Shown in pieces: positions 45,457-56,569 of a DNA stretch of 64,000 nt; position 1 is the first letter of the stretch; the number at the start of each line of letters is the position of its first letter. Where the stretch lies: the NCBI GenBank assembly GCA_032164295.1, contig JAJHTX010000010.1, forward strand, positions 186,001-250,000. Direction: 5' to 3'. The notes under the pieces were generated by a model, which was not told the origin of the DNA, searched no databases, and saw only the letters and a program-made list of their open reading frames with translations. Origin of the DNA: Inonotus obliquus. Taxonomy: Eukaryota > Basidiomycota > Agaricomycetes > Hymenochaetales > Hymenochaetaceae. Made by a program: the position numbers and the translations under genes.

Positions 45457-45963
45457 ATTATCTCTCTTATTTCTTGTTATTATAGTGTGTACTTCCTTCT
45501 TGGTGTCGTATATACGGCGTATTGCCGTATACTCCCGGTGCGTTTCCGTAGCTCACCCCAAAATAAAAAATACGGAGCGTAAAGCACGGATCGTAATCCG
45601 TACTGTATCTTGTCTTTACGCGCGTATCTGTATACGTACGCTGCGGAACCCTAGCTCTGGCGCCGGATCAAAACTAGTCGCGGACATCGACAAAGCACCC
45701 TACCCCGCCTTGTCTGTTGATCCCCAGGCTACGGATCGGAATAACCACAACATTCCAGAACAGATCACGACTGAATGGTCGCATGTCACAATGATGCCTC
45801 CATCACTATGCCTCTTGATTCCCGAGGATACTGCACTTTCCCCCTACTATCAGAGTCCACATCAATCACCTTCAGCGGTGTCTCTTGCACCGACCTGCCC
45901 CTCAGCTACGCTTATCAGCGCCCTGTCACCGACCTTATCCTCCCGTGAGCCTCAAGTAGCTAG

Positions 45964-46329
45964 ATGGATCACGATTACGAGGAAAGGGATGCAGCGACCC
46001 AATTCCCGGCATTGGAGCAGATGGTTAATGCAGGCTTTGGATTTCTCACCTGTGAATCTGGATCGGAGTACAACTTCTCGGCCGGTTCACCCGAGTCCAG
46101 CCATGACTCTGCCTCTTCCGAGTCTGATACGGTAATGGCTTCGCCATACACGCCAACTCCAGAGGTCCATCATGAAGGGTACATGTCTTTCGTGGCGCAA
46201 CCAACTAATGACAACCATGTCGCGCCTGCCCAACCAACGTTTGATCAGCCAATTCGGACGACATCAATTATATTGCCTCGCAACTATAAGCGCATGCAAT
46301 ATGCATGTCCTTCACCACCTTTTCACTAA
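45964..46329 (+). CDS. Hypothetical acidic Ser-rich protein
   Basis: The frame from the ATG at 45964 gives 121 residues: an acidic start (MDHDYEERDAATQFPALEQM), a Ser/Glu-rich middle and a short basic end. The frame before it (to 45963) is Pro/Ser-rich in another phase and, after removal of the hAT and one GCTCTGGC, stays open back to an ATG near 36755. A longer host gene may therefore have been interrupted by the hAT. No domain is recognised. Confidence 0.35.
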   Translation: MDHDYEERDAATQFPALEQMVNAGFGFLTCESGSEYNFSAGSPESSHDSASSESDTVMASPYTPTPEVHHEGYMSFVAQPTNDNHVAPAQPTFDQPIRTTSIILPRNYKRMQYACPSPPFH

Positions 46330-47161
46330 CTTTGCAATTCGAAGAACTTTGCAATTCGAAGAACGTACGGTCAAATTCCGAAAACTTACCATACGTGGAC
46401 AACGAGATCATTCGCTTTTCACCGCAGGGGGATCTGACGTGTTCATGGAGCCTTACAACGATGAAACGCTGTGATCTGCTCGCGTGGGGAGGGACAGGGG
46501 GTGATAAGGTATTCGAATGTCATGGCGGGGAGCAAAGCTCTCGGGGAAGGATGCATCCACGGGGGATGAAGTGTCCTTGTGTCGCTCCCACCACCACGAC
46601 AAATCCGAAGCACAAGATGCCAGCGATGGCTCTACCGTCGTCGATATACTGGTCTGTCTTTCTTCTATGGAGCCAAACGATTGCGGAGGTCGAGATTCCG
46701 ATTTGGTGAGGGCATCAGGATGCGGTGACTATGCCAATGATGAAGAAGGGGCGGTTGACTTCCCATTTTGTGCACATCTTACAAGCTGGTTGGACTTGCT
46801 GTACTTTGGAGTCAGCTTGTGCGCCCCAAAGTCGAAGTAATCGATATAGAAGAAAGAACACAACTTTTTCGGTTTATATGGGAGGAACATTGGATTTTCA
46901 AGCTCCGACTTACGGGGCTCACTCGCTCCTTTCAACAACAGAATGTCTTTAGTTAATAACAAAATAAAAATACGAACTTTAAGGAGTGCGGAGGTTTTAG
47001 ACGTTTAGTCAGAAGGAGTATGGCATGGAAGTAATATGAAATAAGGGAACGCAGTTATGACGGTGGCATGGTGAGAAAAGGATTTACAACGAGAGAAATC
47101 GAAGAGGTAATAAGTATACGTTTCAATATTGTGGGTGTAGATTTCTGAGCTAGTGAAGGAG
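46330..47161. other. Interval without a supported gene
   Basis: Overlapping open frames lack recognisable motifs. A 17-bp unit, TTTGCAATTCGAAGAAC, is repeated back to back near 46331-46364. Confidence 0.35.
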
Positions 47162-48292
47162 TTACTTAAGGCGTTTGAATATGCCTGATAATTTCTTCTC
47201 GAAAGCGGCCTTTATCGGACTGGACTTTGGTTTAGTAGGACTTGGGAAGGCGTTCGGTCCCTGAACAACGAATGTCGTTAAATCGAATTGATGGGAAATA
47301 TGCAAGTAGAAGTTGGGACATACCCTTTTCAAGTAGACCTCAATTTCAGCTGCTTCCTCTGGACTCAATCCATGCACAGCATCAGTACGACCAGCAAACC
47401 TAGACCAATCGAAACCGTATCCATACACTCTTAGGTCGACTAGGCCACGCGTGCCTGTAACGTTATCTGGAGTAACGACGTCAACCGGCTTAGGAGAGTC
47501 TCCGTCTTTCTCGTACGCGCAGAACGTACGTCCGGCAGACTTCGGAGAATTACCGCGGTCGAAGTAGGTGGTGACCGAAGAAGTGGATCCAGCGGAGACT
47601 AGCGTGTCTGATGACGATGAGTCTTGTGGTGTACGTGAGTGTGAATACTGCGTTGGTGTGTTGGCAAGGCTATGAGCTGGGCTGATACGAGGGCGGCTGT
47701 GGCTTGAACTACCGGAGGCGACCGGGGACAGAGGACTTGTATGAGCTGGGGACACAAAAGTTCTCCCCTCTGGCGAATATGCCATGTGGCTTGGAAATCT
47801 CAGTGGTGGTGGAGGAGGACGTTTAGGACGTTTCGGCAATGTCATTCGGATGGGCTCAAACTCGTCGTCTGAGAACAGCGATGTTCTGCTACACTGTGCG
47901 CATGACTTGTGGTCTTCGCAAACACATCGAGTGAGACGTTGAAGGTCTCCATCGTCAAGATCGACCTCGAAGATAATCGGATCGCCAATTGACTCCCTGT
48001 CTGATTCTTCGTTCGAATCGACCAGAGTTGCAAGATCATCTCTATTCTTCGTCCTAGGAGCAGAGAAATCCACAGTCTCTCGAGTCTTCTGAGACCGCCC
48101 ATCCTCCGACATGGTCTGAAATCACATCCAGGTAAGAAGTAGACACATAACATAACAGTGCGACAGACGACTTACCACTACAGACACATCCTTATTATCT
48201 TCGGTCTGAACAACGTGTACGATGCGCTGGGAACGCATGCGCGACAATCCAGGCGTCCTCGCAAAGCTCGGCGTGGCTGGTGATCTACTCAT
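47162..48292 (-). CDS. Ser/Pro-rich hypothetical protein
   Basis: Exons 48176-48292 and 47162-48115 join in frame (60-nt intron) to 356 residues. The N-terminus is basic and Ser/Pro-rich. A Cys cluster (TRCVCEDHKSCAQCSR) lies near residue 100. A run of prolines and a long Ser/Pro/Thr low-complexity segment follow. The last 110 residues look folded: LRVYGYGFDWSRFAGRTDAV, SPEEAAEIEVYLKRVCPNFY, and a basic end KKLSGIFKRLK. I do not recognise the domain; the conserved-looking C-terminal block suggests a real, conserved fungal gene. Confidence 0.7.
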
Positions 48293-49113
48293 TGTGATCG
48301 ACGACACAGCAATTCAGCAATCCGAGAGCGATAAATGAGCGTAACGCGTGTTGGTCGCGACGCAACGGGAGACAAATGAGTTACGCGCACGAGCGAGAAG
48401 GAACTGGGAAGGATAGTAGATATGGTGGGTGTATAGTTATAAGTTGGATGTTTAAGAACCTTGCGGCTGGAGCGTTGGCGTGTGAAAAGGGAATGTTGAG
48501 TCTTTCGGTTTAACTTGTGGTTGTTTGCTGTTGACTTGCTGCTCAGTAGGACCCTGGCCACGGTATTAGTCACACTTCGATTAAGTCACCAGGTAAGCCA
48601 CGGTTCACGCACTTGCTCTTATCCCTTCACGTCCCTTTACTTTACACACCTTGCCGATAAACGTAATTGTTTGAAAATTGGTGAGTGGTTTAGCATCCCT
48701 ACCCACAAACCACCAGCTACCATACTGCATTGCGATGATGAATCTCCGCCGGCCTGAGAAGCTGAACGACGATGGTCGACGATGCCCGCGAAAGCCAGGT
48801 TACTCATTGGAAACGCACTTCTCCGATATGAAGAACATGAGCTGAACTTGCGCATTGCACGCGCCTGCTATGAAATTCAATCCTTCTAGGCCCATCAAAT
48901 CGTCGGATTAACGGATCATTCCTGAGGAAATAAGGGCCATGCCCAGCGTAGGCTCCGAGATCGAGGGAATGAGGCTTTCGTGTTGTGTGTCCATATCCAC
49001 TAGGACAGAAATAGAAAAAACATGCCGAGATCTCGTAAGTCTAGTCTACTAAGAACCAATCTCTATCAGCATCCTTTCGCCAGATCGCATTTGATCAACA
49101 AAACACACCTAGC
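48293..49113. other. Intergenic, nothing recognised
   Basis: Promoter region of the upstream minus-strand gene and 3' flank of the LYR-motif gene; no supported coding sequence. Confidence 0.4.
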
Positions 49114-49927
49114 TCAGTAAAACATTTTTTTCTTGAACTTCTGCAGCTTGAAGCTCGTCTTCCCCCAAACCAGCTTATCCCTCGCCTCCGCCATCTTCAC
49201 CACTTCGCCCAACGCCCCCCAGCACTTATCGTCGAATTCCTGCATATTTCTGATCTTCATCGCATTCTTGATTGTACCCGAAGAGCTTCGTGACCTTATT
49301 GAGTACTCAATTGAGTTTGGGTCAAGTTGCGGAGGCCATTCTCTACGACTGTTAGCGAGGAGGAGTCGAACTTTTGACGATGCATAGAATGAACGAGAGA
49401 GTTGTAGTAGATGGGAGACGACGCGGTGGGAGAGACCTCTTGATTGGGATGAGGTAAGAAGAAATTCTAGAGTTTTATTTACTGACACGTACAAAGACAA
49501 GAGCAGTGAACAAAGGCGGAGGTAAATATAAAAAAAAAGACCTCAACTCACTCCTTTGATCGAACTCCTTCAACCATGCCTTCATCCTCTCCGCTTCCCT
49601 CGAACCAGGCTGCTCCTCATTCACCCTCTTCACAACCTTTGCGGCATCATCAAAAGTCGGCCTATACAATCTTCTCATACTTCTCGTCGCAGGCCCATTA
49701 TGCAAAACAGAAGCCGACGAAGCACGCAAAAAGAGTCTATAAAGCGCCGTAAAATCCGCCGGAAGGGCCATCCTATGCCGCCACAGCTTGGATTGAGGCT
49801 CGATGGCTTGATCGAATAGACCGCCAAAGCCTTGAGCCTCGAGAAAGCTTAGGCCGTACGTGTGGACTTTGACTGAGTGCCTGCCTTGACCTTGCGGTGC
49901 GAGTCCGCGTGTCACAAAGCTCGGCAT
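49114..49927 (-). CDS. LYR-motif (Complex1_LYR-like) mitochondrial protein
   Basis: Exons 49552-49927 and 49114-49481 join in frame (70-nt intron) to 247 residues. The first exon has ALYRLFLRASSASVL followed by GPATRSMRRLYRPTFDDA, the LYR signature with a downstream Arg/Phe pattern. LYR proteins act in the mitochondrial matrix in respiratory-complex assembly, Fe-S transfer or ribosome biogenesis, often bound to acyl carrier protein. The protein is longer than minimal LYR proteins (about 90 residues). Its second half (HLLQLSRSFYASSKVRLLLA and a Lys-rich end) may be a second related helical module. The exact subfamily is not assigned. Confidence 0.6.
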
Positions 49928-50335
49928 GAGGTCGGCATCCTACGATCGACAATCCCATAATCAGTAATATCAAGACGTCGATCGTGATTTCCATAAAGGT
50001 CATCGCCTTTCATCCAGCTCTGAGCCTCAAGCATATATAACACAAGCATTCTACGGAGGGTCCTTCGATATTTTCAAGGAATGTTGAACAATCTAATTGC
50101 ATAAGAACAAAGCATGCTCCGATAGCAATAAATTACTTTTTTTACAAGAAAACTCGGGCCACGAGCACAGGAAGGTCCTTTAGTACAGTGTGGCTTGAAC
50201 ATCATGGCTTGGGTAATGTGTCTATAAAATGCTTTCAGAGCGTGACGCCTTTCCCAGACCGCCTCGACGCGATACCTGTACCTCATCCCCCAAGTCCGTC
50301 TACTGCTCTCCCAGCAAAGCAATCATATATTGAAC
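49928..50335. other. Divergent intergenic region
   Basis: Lies between the minus-strand LYR gene and the plus-strand gene starting at 50336, and probably holds both promoters. No clear element identified. Confidence 0.4.
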
Positions 50336-51256
50336 ATGTCTTCTTCAGATGGAGAAAATTCGTATCCCCCACAGCCCACTATTGCGTCAGAGTTAGCTCA
50401 CAATCAACCGTCCCCTCCACGCATTATACAGCGATTCACCAAAGCATTCTGCTTTCGCCGAAGACGCGCAAATTACCTTTCCGAGAATGAGTCGCCCCAG
50501 ACCTCCGAATTCGGTTCTACAACGCTTACATCTACGGTTTCTCGCTGTTCATCCCGTCCTCGCTCTCGCAGGTCGTTCAAGCCACACATGAAAGGAGGAC
50601 CGAACAAGAATCCTCCTCCGTTAATCGTCCCCTCATGGAGGTACAAAGCCGAACCGCAGACGTTCGCCGTTCGCTCTGAGATGGAATTTACCGTCACGTG
50701 TACAATCGTTCAGCCGAAGTCGCGCTTCCACTTCGGATGGCCCCGCTGGTTCAGGTTCAGATTCTGGATCCCAGGCCGTCGTTCCCGCACTAGTCATGCC
50801 AATGGAAACAAGACAATCAAGAAGTCAAGACGGAAGTCTCGTGGAGGAGTTGAGATTGAGCAAGACGTTTGCGACGATTCTTGGAGCATCATCGAGCCAC
50901 AACACTATCTTCGCCCTAACTCACAGTCGCTACAAGAAAGACGCGCCAGAACCATTCGGCGGAGCTCTGGATGGGCAGGGGTCTTCTCCACTTCCGAAAC
51001 ACATCCCGGTACCAGCGCCAGCGGAAGCGATGCACGCCCAAGCTATGACAACGTAGAAGGGCCGAGCTTCGAGATCGACCGCACGAGCAAGATGCTTATT
51101 GTTCCGGAGGTTGACATTGGCGTTGCGTATAGTGTGAAGCGTGAGGTGGAGAACAACCCGGAAACAGTGAGGCTCGTTAGACCTCGCGCAGAACGATACG
51201 CCTCGCCGGGATACCGTGCGAGCGCGGATAGTGAGAACTCGTGGCTGGAACTTTAA
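50336..51256 (+). CDS. Basic Ser/Arg-rich hypothetical protein
   Basis: A single-exon frame of 306 residues from the ATG at 50336, low in structure. It has Pro/Ser-rich stretches and several basic clusters (CFRRRRANY, RSRRSFKPHMK, KKSRRKSRG), an aromatic-basic stretch (FHFGWPRWFRFRFW) and a C-terminal part with MLIVPEVDIGVAYSVKREVE. The clusters could be nuclear localisation signals. No domain is recognised. Confidence 0.55.
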   Translation: MSSSDGENSYPPQPTIASELAHNQPSPPRIIQRFTKAFCFRRRRANYLSENESPQTSEFGSTTLTSTVSRCSSRPRSRRSFKPHMKGGPNKNPPPLIVPSWRYKAEPQTFAVRSEMEFTVTCTIVQPKSRFHFGWPRWFRFRFWIPGRRSRTSHANGNKTIKKSRRKSRGGVEIEQDVCDDSWSIIEPQHYLRPNSQSLQERRARTIRRSSGWAGVFSTSETHPGTSASGSDARPSYDNVEGPSFEIDRTSKMLIVPEVDIGVAYSVKREVENNPETVRLVRPRAERYASPGYRASADSENSWLEL

Positions 51257-51505
51257 TTCATTGATCCATCGAATCTCACCGAAGTATTCTCTTCATTCAT
51301 GTATTTTCGAAACTTCCTGATTCATTCCTTCCGCACCTTCCTTCCTTCGCCGATAAAAGTATAATGCATCTCGCGTTGGATACGTGACGGACGTTTTATT
51401 GTTTACGTTCTTATAATATACGTACTCTTTTGTAACTTGATGAGCTCACGCAGCTCGGAAACGAAGACTTTCACACTCACAAATATGGCTCGAAATGAAT
51501 GCGTA

Positions 51506-52783
51506 TCAGCCTTGTAAGAGCATTACGCCGACTCCCAGACCTCCGAGATACAGCGTAATGTGAGCTTGTGCAATCCGATCCACGAGTTCCCCATCCTTCA
51601 AATCGGCTTCCAACCTATTCGTGTTTATTTTCGCTCTCTGAACCAATGGATCAGCTGTGTGAGATGAACGCTGAAATGAATATCTTCCTCACCAAGGCAA
51701 AGGACGTCCCATGATAAACCTGGTTGAAGAAATCCTTGAAGGTCGGACTTGTCTTTGAAACTCCCGCAGCACCCATCAGGCGGACGACGGTTTTCTTGAT
51801 GAACTATACAAGAACCGACTGACGATCCGAATCAGAAGAAATGTGGAAAGAGAACATACCATCTTATTCATTGATTCGAGGTCCTGAGACGACTTACTAG
51901 GGCGATCAACCTCCATAGGTGCATCGAACACATCCATCTTGGATATTGCACGTGACTTTCCTGGAGGTAAATCCGGTACCTTGAAAGACCCTTGGCCGCG
52001 GCTTGCATCCAGGTTAGCAGAAGAGACCTCTTCCTTCAACTTCTTATTCGCCGAGGAAACATCAGTCCCTTCCCCATTTCTACTGAGCTTCACACTCGCT
52101 GTGCGCTTCATTCCAAGGCCAATACGCGCTATTCCGGCGTAGCCCGCGGGAGGTTTACGAGGTATTGGATCATCTGGACGTGGAGGGCGAGCCATCAATG
52201 TCTTATCACTCGGCGGCTGTTCGGGCAGCGTTGATTTAGGCGGTGCGGGTAGAATACGTGCAGCGCACAGTTGCATGATGGATGACGAAGGATGAGGATG
52301 ACCAAAGATGACGATATCGTTATTCGCATTCGTGTTACTCGCATCTCCAAGGCATATCCGGATTCCGGCGTCAGTGTAGCCTTTGGAAGGACAAACGGGA
52401 GTCGCGCAGAGCGCGTTTTCGAACAATTGACGCGTCAGTATGCAACGCGGGTGGATGTGGCTTAATGGAGATGCGTCGATGTAGTGCCAGCCACAAAAAC
52501 AAAACGATAGGGCTTACAGACTGACGCGTTCATGAAAGTCACAATGAATGTCCTGCATCTTCAAGATCCCACCAAACCGCAAGCTAGGACGGCCACGCAT
52601 ACTTTCCAGAGCGAGTGGTAGAGGCGTCTCTAGCAACGTTCTTCCAGCATGGGGGTCATCGGAAGGTAATGGGATGCTGAACGTCAGCCCATCCAGGACC
52701 AGGTGTGAGTCTGGTAAGGAGAGTGCGCCGCGGTAGAGAAGTCTCGGTTGTGTTGTGGTATTGTCACGAGCAAAGGACGACAT
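51506..52783 (-). CDS. Conserved nuclear-type protein, possible Sld7-like C-terminus
   Basis: Exons 52518-52783, 51860-52460, 51693-51803 and 51506-51637 join in frame to 369 residues; all junctions are GT..AG and phases agree. The N-terminal 150 residues are beta-like (PRLLYRGALSLPDSHLVLDG, RLFENALCATP). A disordered Pro/Lys-rich middle follows. The C-terminus is helical: MNKMFIKKTVVRLMGAAGVS, then FKDFFNQVYHGTSFAL, then KINTNRLEADLKDGELVD. That last pattern resembles what I recall of the C-terminal domain of Sld7, which works with Sld3 in replication initiation. The resemblance is from memory and weak. Confidence 0.6.
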
Positions 52784-53527
52784 GCATGCCGGAGATTTGA
52801 TCGCGTTGAATTCTGATTGGGGTGCAGGGGCACTCAGAGAGGATAACTCGATTGTTGAAGTTGAAGTCAGAAATGGTTATTCAGAGGTTCCAGTGTCACG
52901 TGTTGCTGTCACGATACAGCGATACAAATACAGCCGCCTGTTTCGGCTGCGAAATGAAAGTCGTCTTTCCAAGAACATATCCCGCAAGTACAGTCTACGG
53001 AGAGGCCCAGGGGACAAGCACAGAAGAAAGATCGGGACGAATTTGATTGAGAAGGAGCTTGAACTGGTTCAATATTTTAATGGATGCATATGATGGCGTC
53101 CCTCCTCGCACGGTCTTATCTTCCTTCATATCGCGAAGTCGGTCTCTGTGTTTCGCTGTAGTCCATGTCGATTGCGCTCCACCTGAGAGTTGAAGGCTCC
53201 TGCAGGACATGAGCCACATCTTCTCTTCTGCTTTTGTAGACTTGCTGGGTGACCGGTAACCTCCGCATAGGTGGGATGGCCAATGGGGAACGTCAGTCCC
53301 TCATTTCCCAGTAAGTAGACTGGCCTACATGCTACCTCGTTCGCTGATTTGTCACCAGAGATGGCTCGCACTGGAGGTCGAAGGACCAGACACCAGAAGC
53401 GTCCCGAGGTTGGCCTTCAACAGCCTTCCTTCCTTCAACCTGGTAGGTAGGTAGCCACGATTTCTTTTTGAACCCTATAGGCACGTTGTTGATACGCCAA
53501 GAAAAATGCCGACCCCCAAAAAGCACC
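52784..53527. other. Intergenic, nothing recognised
   Basis: Open frames exist (for example plus 52755-53093) but show no motif. The start includes the promoter of the minus-strand gene ending at 52783. Confidence 0.35.
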
Positions 53528-53598
53528 TCCCGCTTAGCTCAGTGGTAGAGCGCATCACTAGTAATGATGAGGTCAGTCGTTCGAGTCGGCTAGTGGGA
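53528..53598 (+). tRNA. tRNA-Thr, anticodon AGT
   Basis: The 71 bases fold as a full cloverleaf. Acceptor TCCCGCT pairs with AGTGGGA (one G-T). D arm is GCTC/GAGC; the anticodon stem CATCA/TGATG encloses loop CTAGTAA with AGT at positions 34-36; the T arm AGTCG/CGGCT has loop TTCGAGT. There is no intron. An internal B box (GTTCGAGTC) is present. A T6 run about 30 bases downstream can end Pol III transcription. Confidence 0.9.
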
Positions 53599-53838
53599 AT
53601 CTAATCGGGAAGCGCGAGTTCGTTCACTCTTTTTTCCCTTTCTAAACCCCAAATTCCATCCAATGTTTGGGGCTATGCAGCGCGCAGCCGCAGGCCGAGC
53701 AGCAGTCAGTTTCCAAGAAAGAATTTGGAATAAAGGGCAAAGTCAGGTCAGGATAGCATACGATGAATAATCAAGTGGCGAAATCTTTGTGTATATATGA
53801 AAATAAAAGTAATAGGGACTGCGAATTAAAAGGCTGGG

Positions 53839-54017
53839 TTACAGCTCCTCATGCATGGCATGGTGCTCCTGCTCTTGTGCGCGGCCGAGAGCATCCGCAT
53901 CTTCCTTAAGCTTCTTGTCGCCATCTGCCACCGGAAGCACTGATGCCTCAGACGCAATTTCTTCAGCTTCACCCGTTGACTCAGCAAAAGCGCGTTCGCC
54001 TTCACTTGATGCGACGC
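53839..54017 (-). CDS. C-terminal exon of an acidic hypothetical protein
   Basis: On the minus strand a frame of about 59 codons ends at 53839. It is rich in Glu and Ala, with GERAFAESTGEAEEIASEAS and a helical KKLKEDADALGRAQEQEHHA ending MHEEL. It looks like a true C-terminus, but upstream exons were not found. No function assigned. Confidence 0.35.
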
Positions 54018-54736
54018 ATACGAGTTTCGAAGCCGATCGTTATGTCTGTCTTGGACCTCCTCTGATCTATATTCTCAAAAGCGTCGGATACCGGATTCTT
54101 AAGGCTCTTTGCAAGTTTATCTGTTCCTTGCATTCTGGTTTATTCTCTATTTTATTTTATTTTATTTTGCGGTACGATGTGTAGCTCGTCAGTTATATCA
54201 TGCAGCAATGAAGCACGACATCCTCACCAAAGCGAGTTCCCGATCACATACAAATCATGTTGACCGCGATCACAGGAATTAATGATGTAGGCTAGTTTGG
54301 AGTCACTTTACGCGTCAAAGAACGAAGCGAACCTTGGATTCATGGCGTCAATGTGAACCTATTCTTGCTCTTGGTCAACACACTCAACAATCAGAATCAT
54401 AGGGCGCTGGACAGACGGCAAGAAGTTGCCCGTTATGTTTTTACTGAGCGAGACATCAACGCAGATCGCTGCTGAATCTTTATAATAACGGCAGGAATTC
54501 TCCCCATAATCCCAAGCGAACTCCGTGCGTATAACCATTCAGCGGAAAAGCATCTTTATCGAGGAGCAAAATACGTAAAAGGCAGGAAACAGAATAAAGG
54601 CAGACGCGAAAAGAGGGTTTAGACTGTGCTGTATCGGTGGCGTAGAGTTGATGGGATGGTCCTTCTAGCAAGCTAGAGTATTGGTATGAAACTAAAGGCT
54701 GAACACAAATCTCTGCTAGTGGAGGGAAGATAAGGC
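54018..54736. other. Interval, nothing recognised
   Basis: AT-rich with a TTTTA microsatellite-like run near 54150-54167. No supported gene; it may hold upstream exons of the minus-strand frame ending at 53839. Confidence 0.35.
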
Positions 54737-56424
54737 TTAATCAAACCAGCCGGCGGGTCTCATTTCATTGGCAAGGCCAGAGTAATCCCGTTTTCGGGCT
54801 CGTCGACCAGCGAGTTCGCTCGCGAATCTATATCGTTGGATTACGGTTACGGAAGTGAAGTAGTGTGCTAGCAGAACTGACTCACCTGAGACAATCCTCC
54901 AGCTTCCACTTCCCTCTTTCAATATCGTGACTCCCAGCGACTCGAGCATGCATGTCGGAAGGTGTGTACGGCGGACCGGGCAAGATGCGCTGACTCAACG
55001 CATAAACCATTCCTGCGATGAACGCGTCTTGTGCAGCAGTTTCGTCTCTCATATCACGAGGCCTATTACGTTTCCCCTCATTCCCGACTTCAGTCCCTTG
55101 AGAATCTCGATCGGCTTCCCGATCAACATCCTCAGCGCGTACTTCAGGGATATCACTCATACCCGACGAGCCAAAGCTACTTTCGTGTGCGTTACTACTT
55201 TGAATAGCGGAGAATGCTGTGAAGGCGCTGCTAGAGGTGTTACTCCCTGTACGATGACCTGCAGCCCAGAATCCGCTCCCACTACGAACGCTACCGATAC
55301 CGACGGCTCCGTCTGGTCCGGTTGTTGCGTCGCTTATTGTGCTGAGAGGGCGAGTTGAGCGCGGTTCGTCATCCACCCAACCGCTGGATTGGAGGTACTC
55401 CCGTGTTGGGACGCTGAGGAGCGCAGCGCCAGCCGAACCCCAGTATGCGATCAATAGAGCATGAGGTGGAATTCTTCCTGATGATGCAAGGGCCAAGAGG
55501 AACGGACGAGGGGTGGTATAGGCTGCATTTTGTGAAAGCGCGTATTGTTTTCTATTTCGAATTTCAGTATCCAAGTGCAGCGTAGCCAAGTGAAGCGTAG
55601 CAACAACTGCTAGTACTCACGAGAAAAATATCACGTCTACATGTGGGATGAGCTGAATCAGTGTTAGATAGACAGATTCAAAGCGGAGAAAAAACATACC
55701 GCTTCAACACCTTGGCGCGTCTTACAAGCATCCAAGCTAAAAACACATTGACTCCTCCACTTCCTCTCCCGCGCAAGTCCATCGATCCCAGCTATGTTCG
55801 ACAATGTCGTTTTCACTGATCTTCCTTCAAAGTGCAACCAGTCGAAAGGAGCAGATGACTGTGTATTAGAGCCGGGTGAGGTAGGCGATGGTACCGGTGA
55901 ACTTGGTAGGTCGTAGTTTTCTGGGACGAGCAGAGGTCCAAGCAGGCTGACGAACTCTTCATGGGTGATGTCAGGTAAAGGATTATGGTTTATAATTGTT
56001 CGCGAGTTCGCATCCTCTACGCACAGACGACATTAGTGTCGCATACAAGGCCAAGTAATGGATGAAACACACCGGCTTCGATAATCCAAGCACTCGGAAC
56101 GTTAGCCCCCTCCCAGACCTTACAAAACTTCGTATTTACACCCTCTCGCTGCAAATCCCGTGCAAGCATAGCACCCTCGCTATTTCCCGCAAGTGGCGCA
56201 ACCAGCAGGGCATCAACACCAGAAAATTGACCTAAAACTGCGAGGACATTTGCTACGCTCCCTCCGCGCGCTCGTGATACATTGCGTGCTCGCGAGATGG
56301 CCCCTTCCCCAGGAAAGGTTGGCAGCGTGAGCGTATGGGTCAGGAAAACTGTTCCAGAAGCTACTATACGTAGCGGTCTTGAACGACTTCCTGCAGTTGA
56401 TGCTTGCGCACCAGGTTTAGACAT
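54737..56424 (-). CDS. PfkB-family (ketohexokinase-like) sugar kinase
   Basis: Five exons (56073-56424, 55700-56016, 55621-55652, 54886-55551, 54737-54827) join in frame to 485 residues. The start has IVASGTVFLTHTLTLPTFPG and the RARGGSVANVLAVLGQF Gly-rich signature, then DALLVAPLAGNSEGAMLARD. Middle parts are FDWLHFEGRSVKTTLSNIAG and HALLIAYWGSAGAALLSVPT. The catalytic region reads TAAQDAFIAGMVYALSQRIL: the Asp base is kept, but the usual GAGD is AAQD. A Ser-rich insert of about 120 residues separates the last two blocks. PfkB kinases phosphorylate sugars or nucleosides with ATP; the substrate is not predictable here. Confidence 0.8.
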
Positions 56425-56569
56425 CGTCAATTGCGAGTAAAGAAAAGCTGAAAGCGATGCAGCGGTCTCGTGCCATTCACGTGCGCTACCAGTGTTCGGT
56501 GTTTTTCAGCAATTGCGATTGTGGTCATGGATACAAGCAACCAGCCGACAATACATGGTTTGTACGAGG

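Larger units (their letters stand above)
36821..45653. mobile_element. hAT DNA transposon carrying a LINE and a solo LTR
   Basis: Ends TAGGGTTCCGCAGCGTA and its inverse TACGCTGCGGAACCCTA, flanked by the perfect 8-bp duplication GCTCTGGC (36813-36820 and 45654-45661). The 8-bp duplication and the terminal motif are typical of hAT elements. Subterminal zones are full of TACGTATACG-type palindromes. A hAT C-terminal dimerisation region lies near the right end; most of the transposase is absent, its place taken by an inserted LINE from about 37.03 to 44.15 kb. It is probably non-autonomous now. Confidence 0.9.

Noticed and set aside
49773..50003. Hydrophobic minus-strand frame upstream of the LYR gene
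   Set aside because: The ATG at 49927 in another frame gives the protein with the LYR motif; no splice joins the two.
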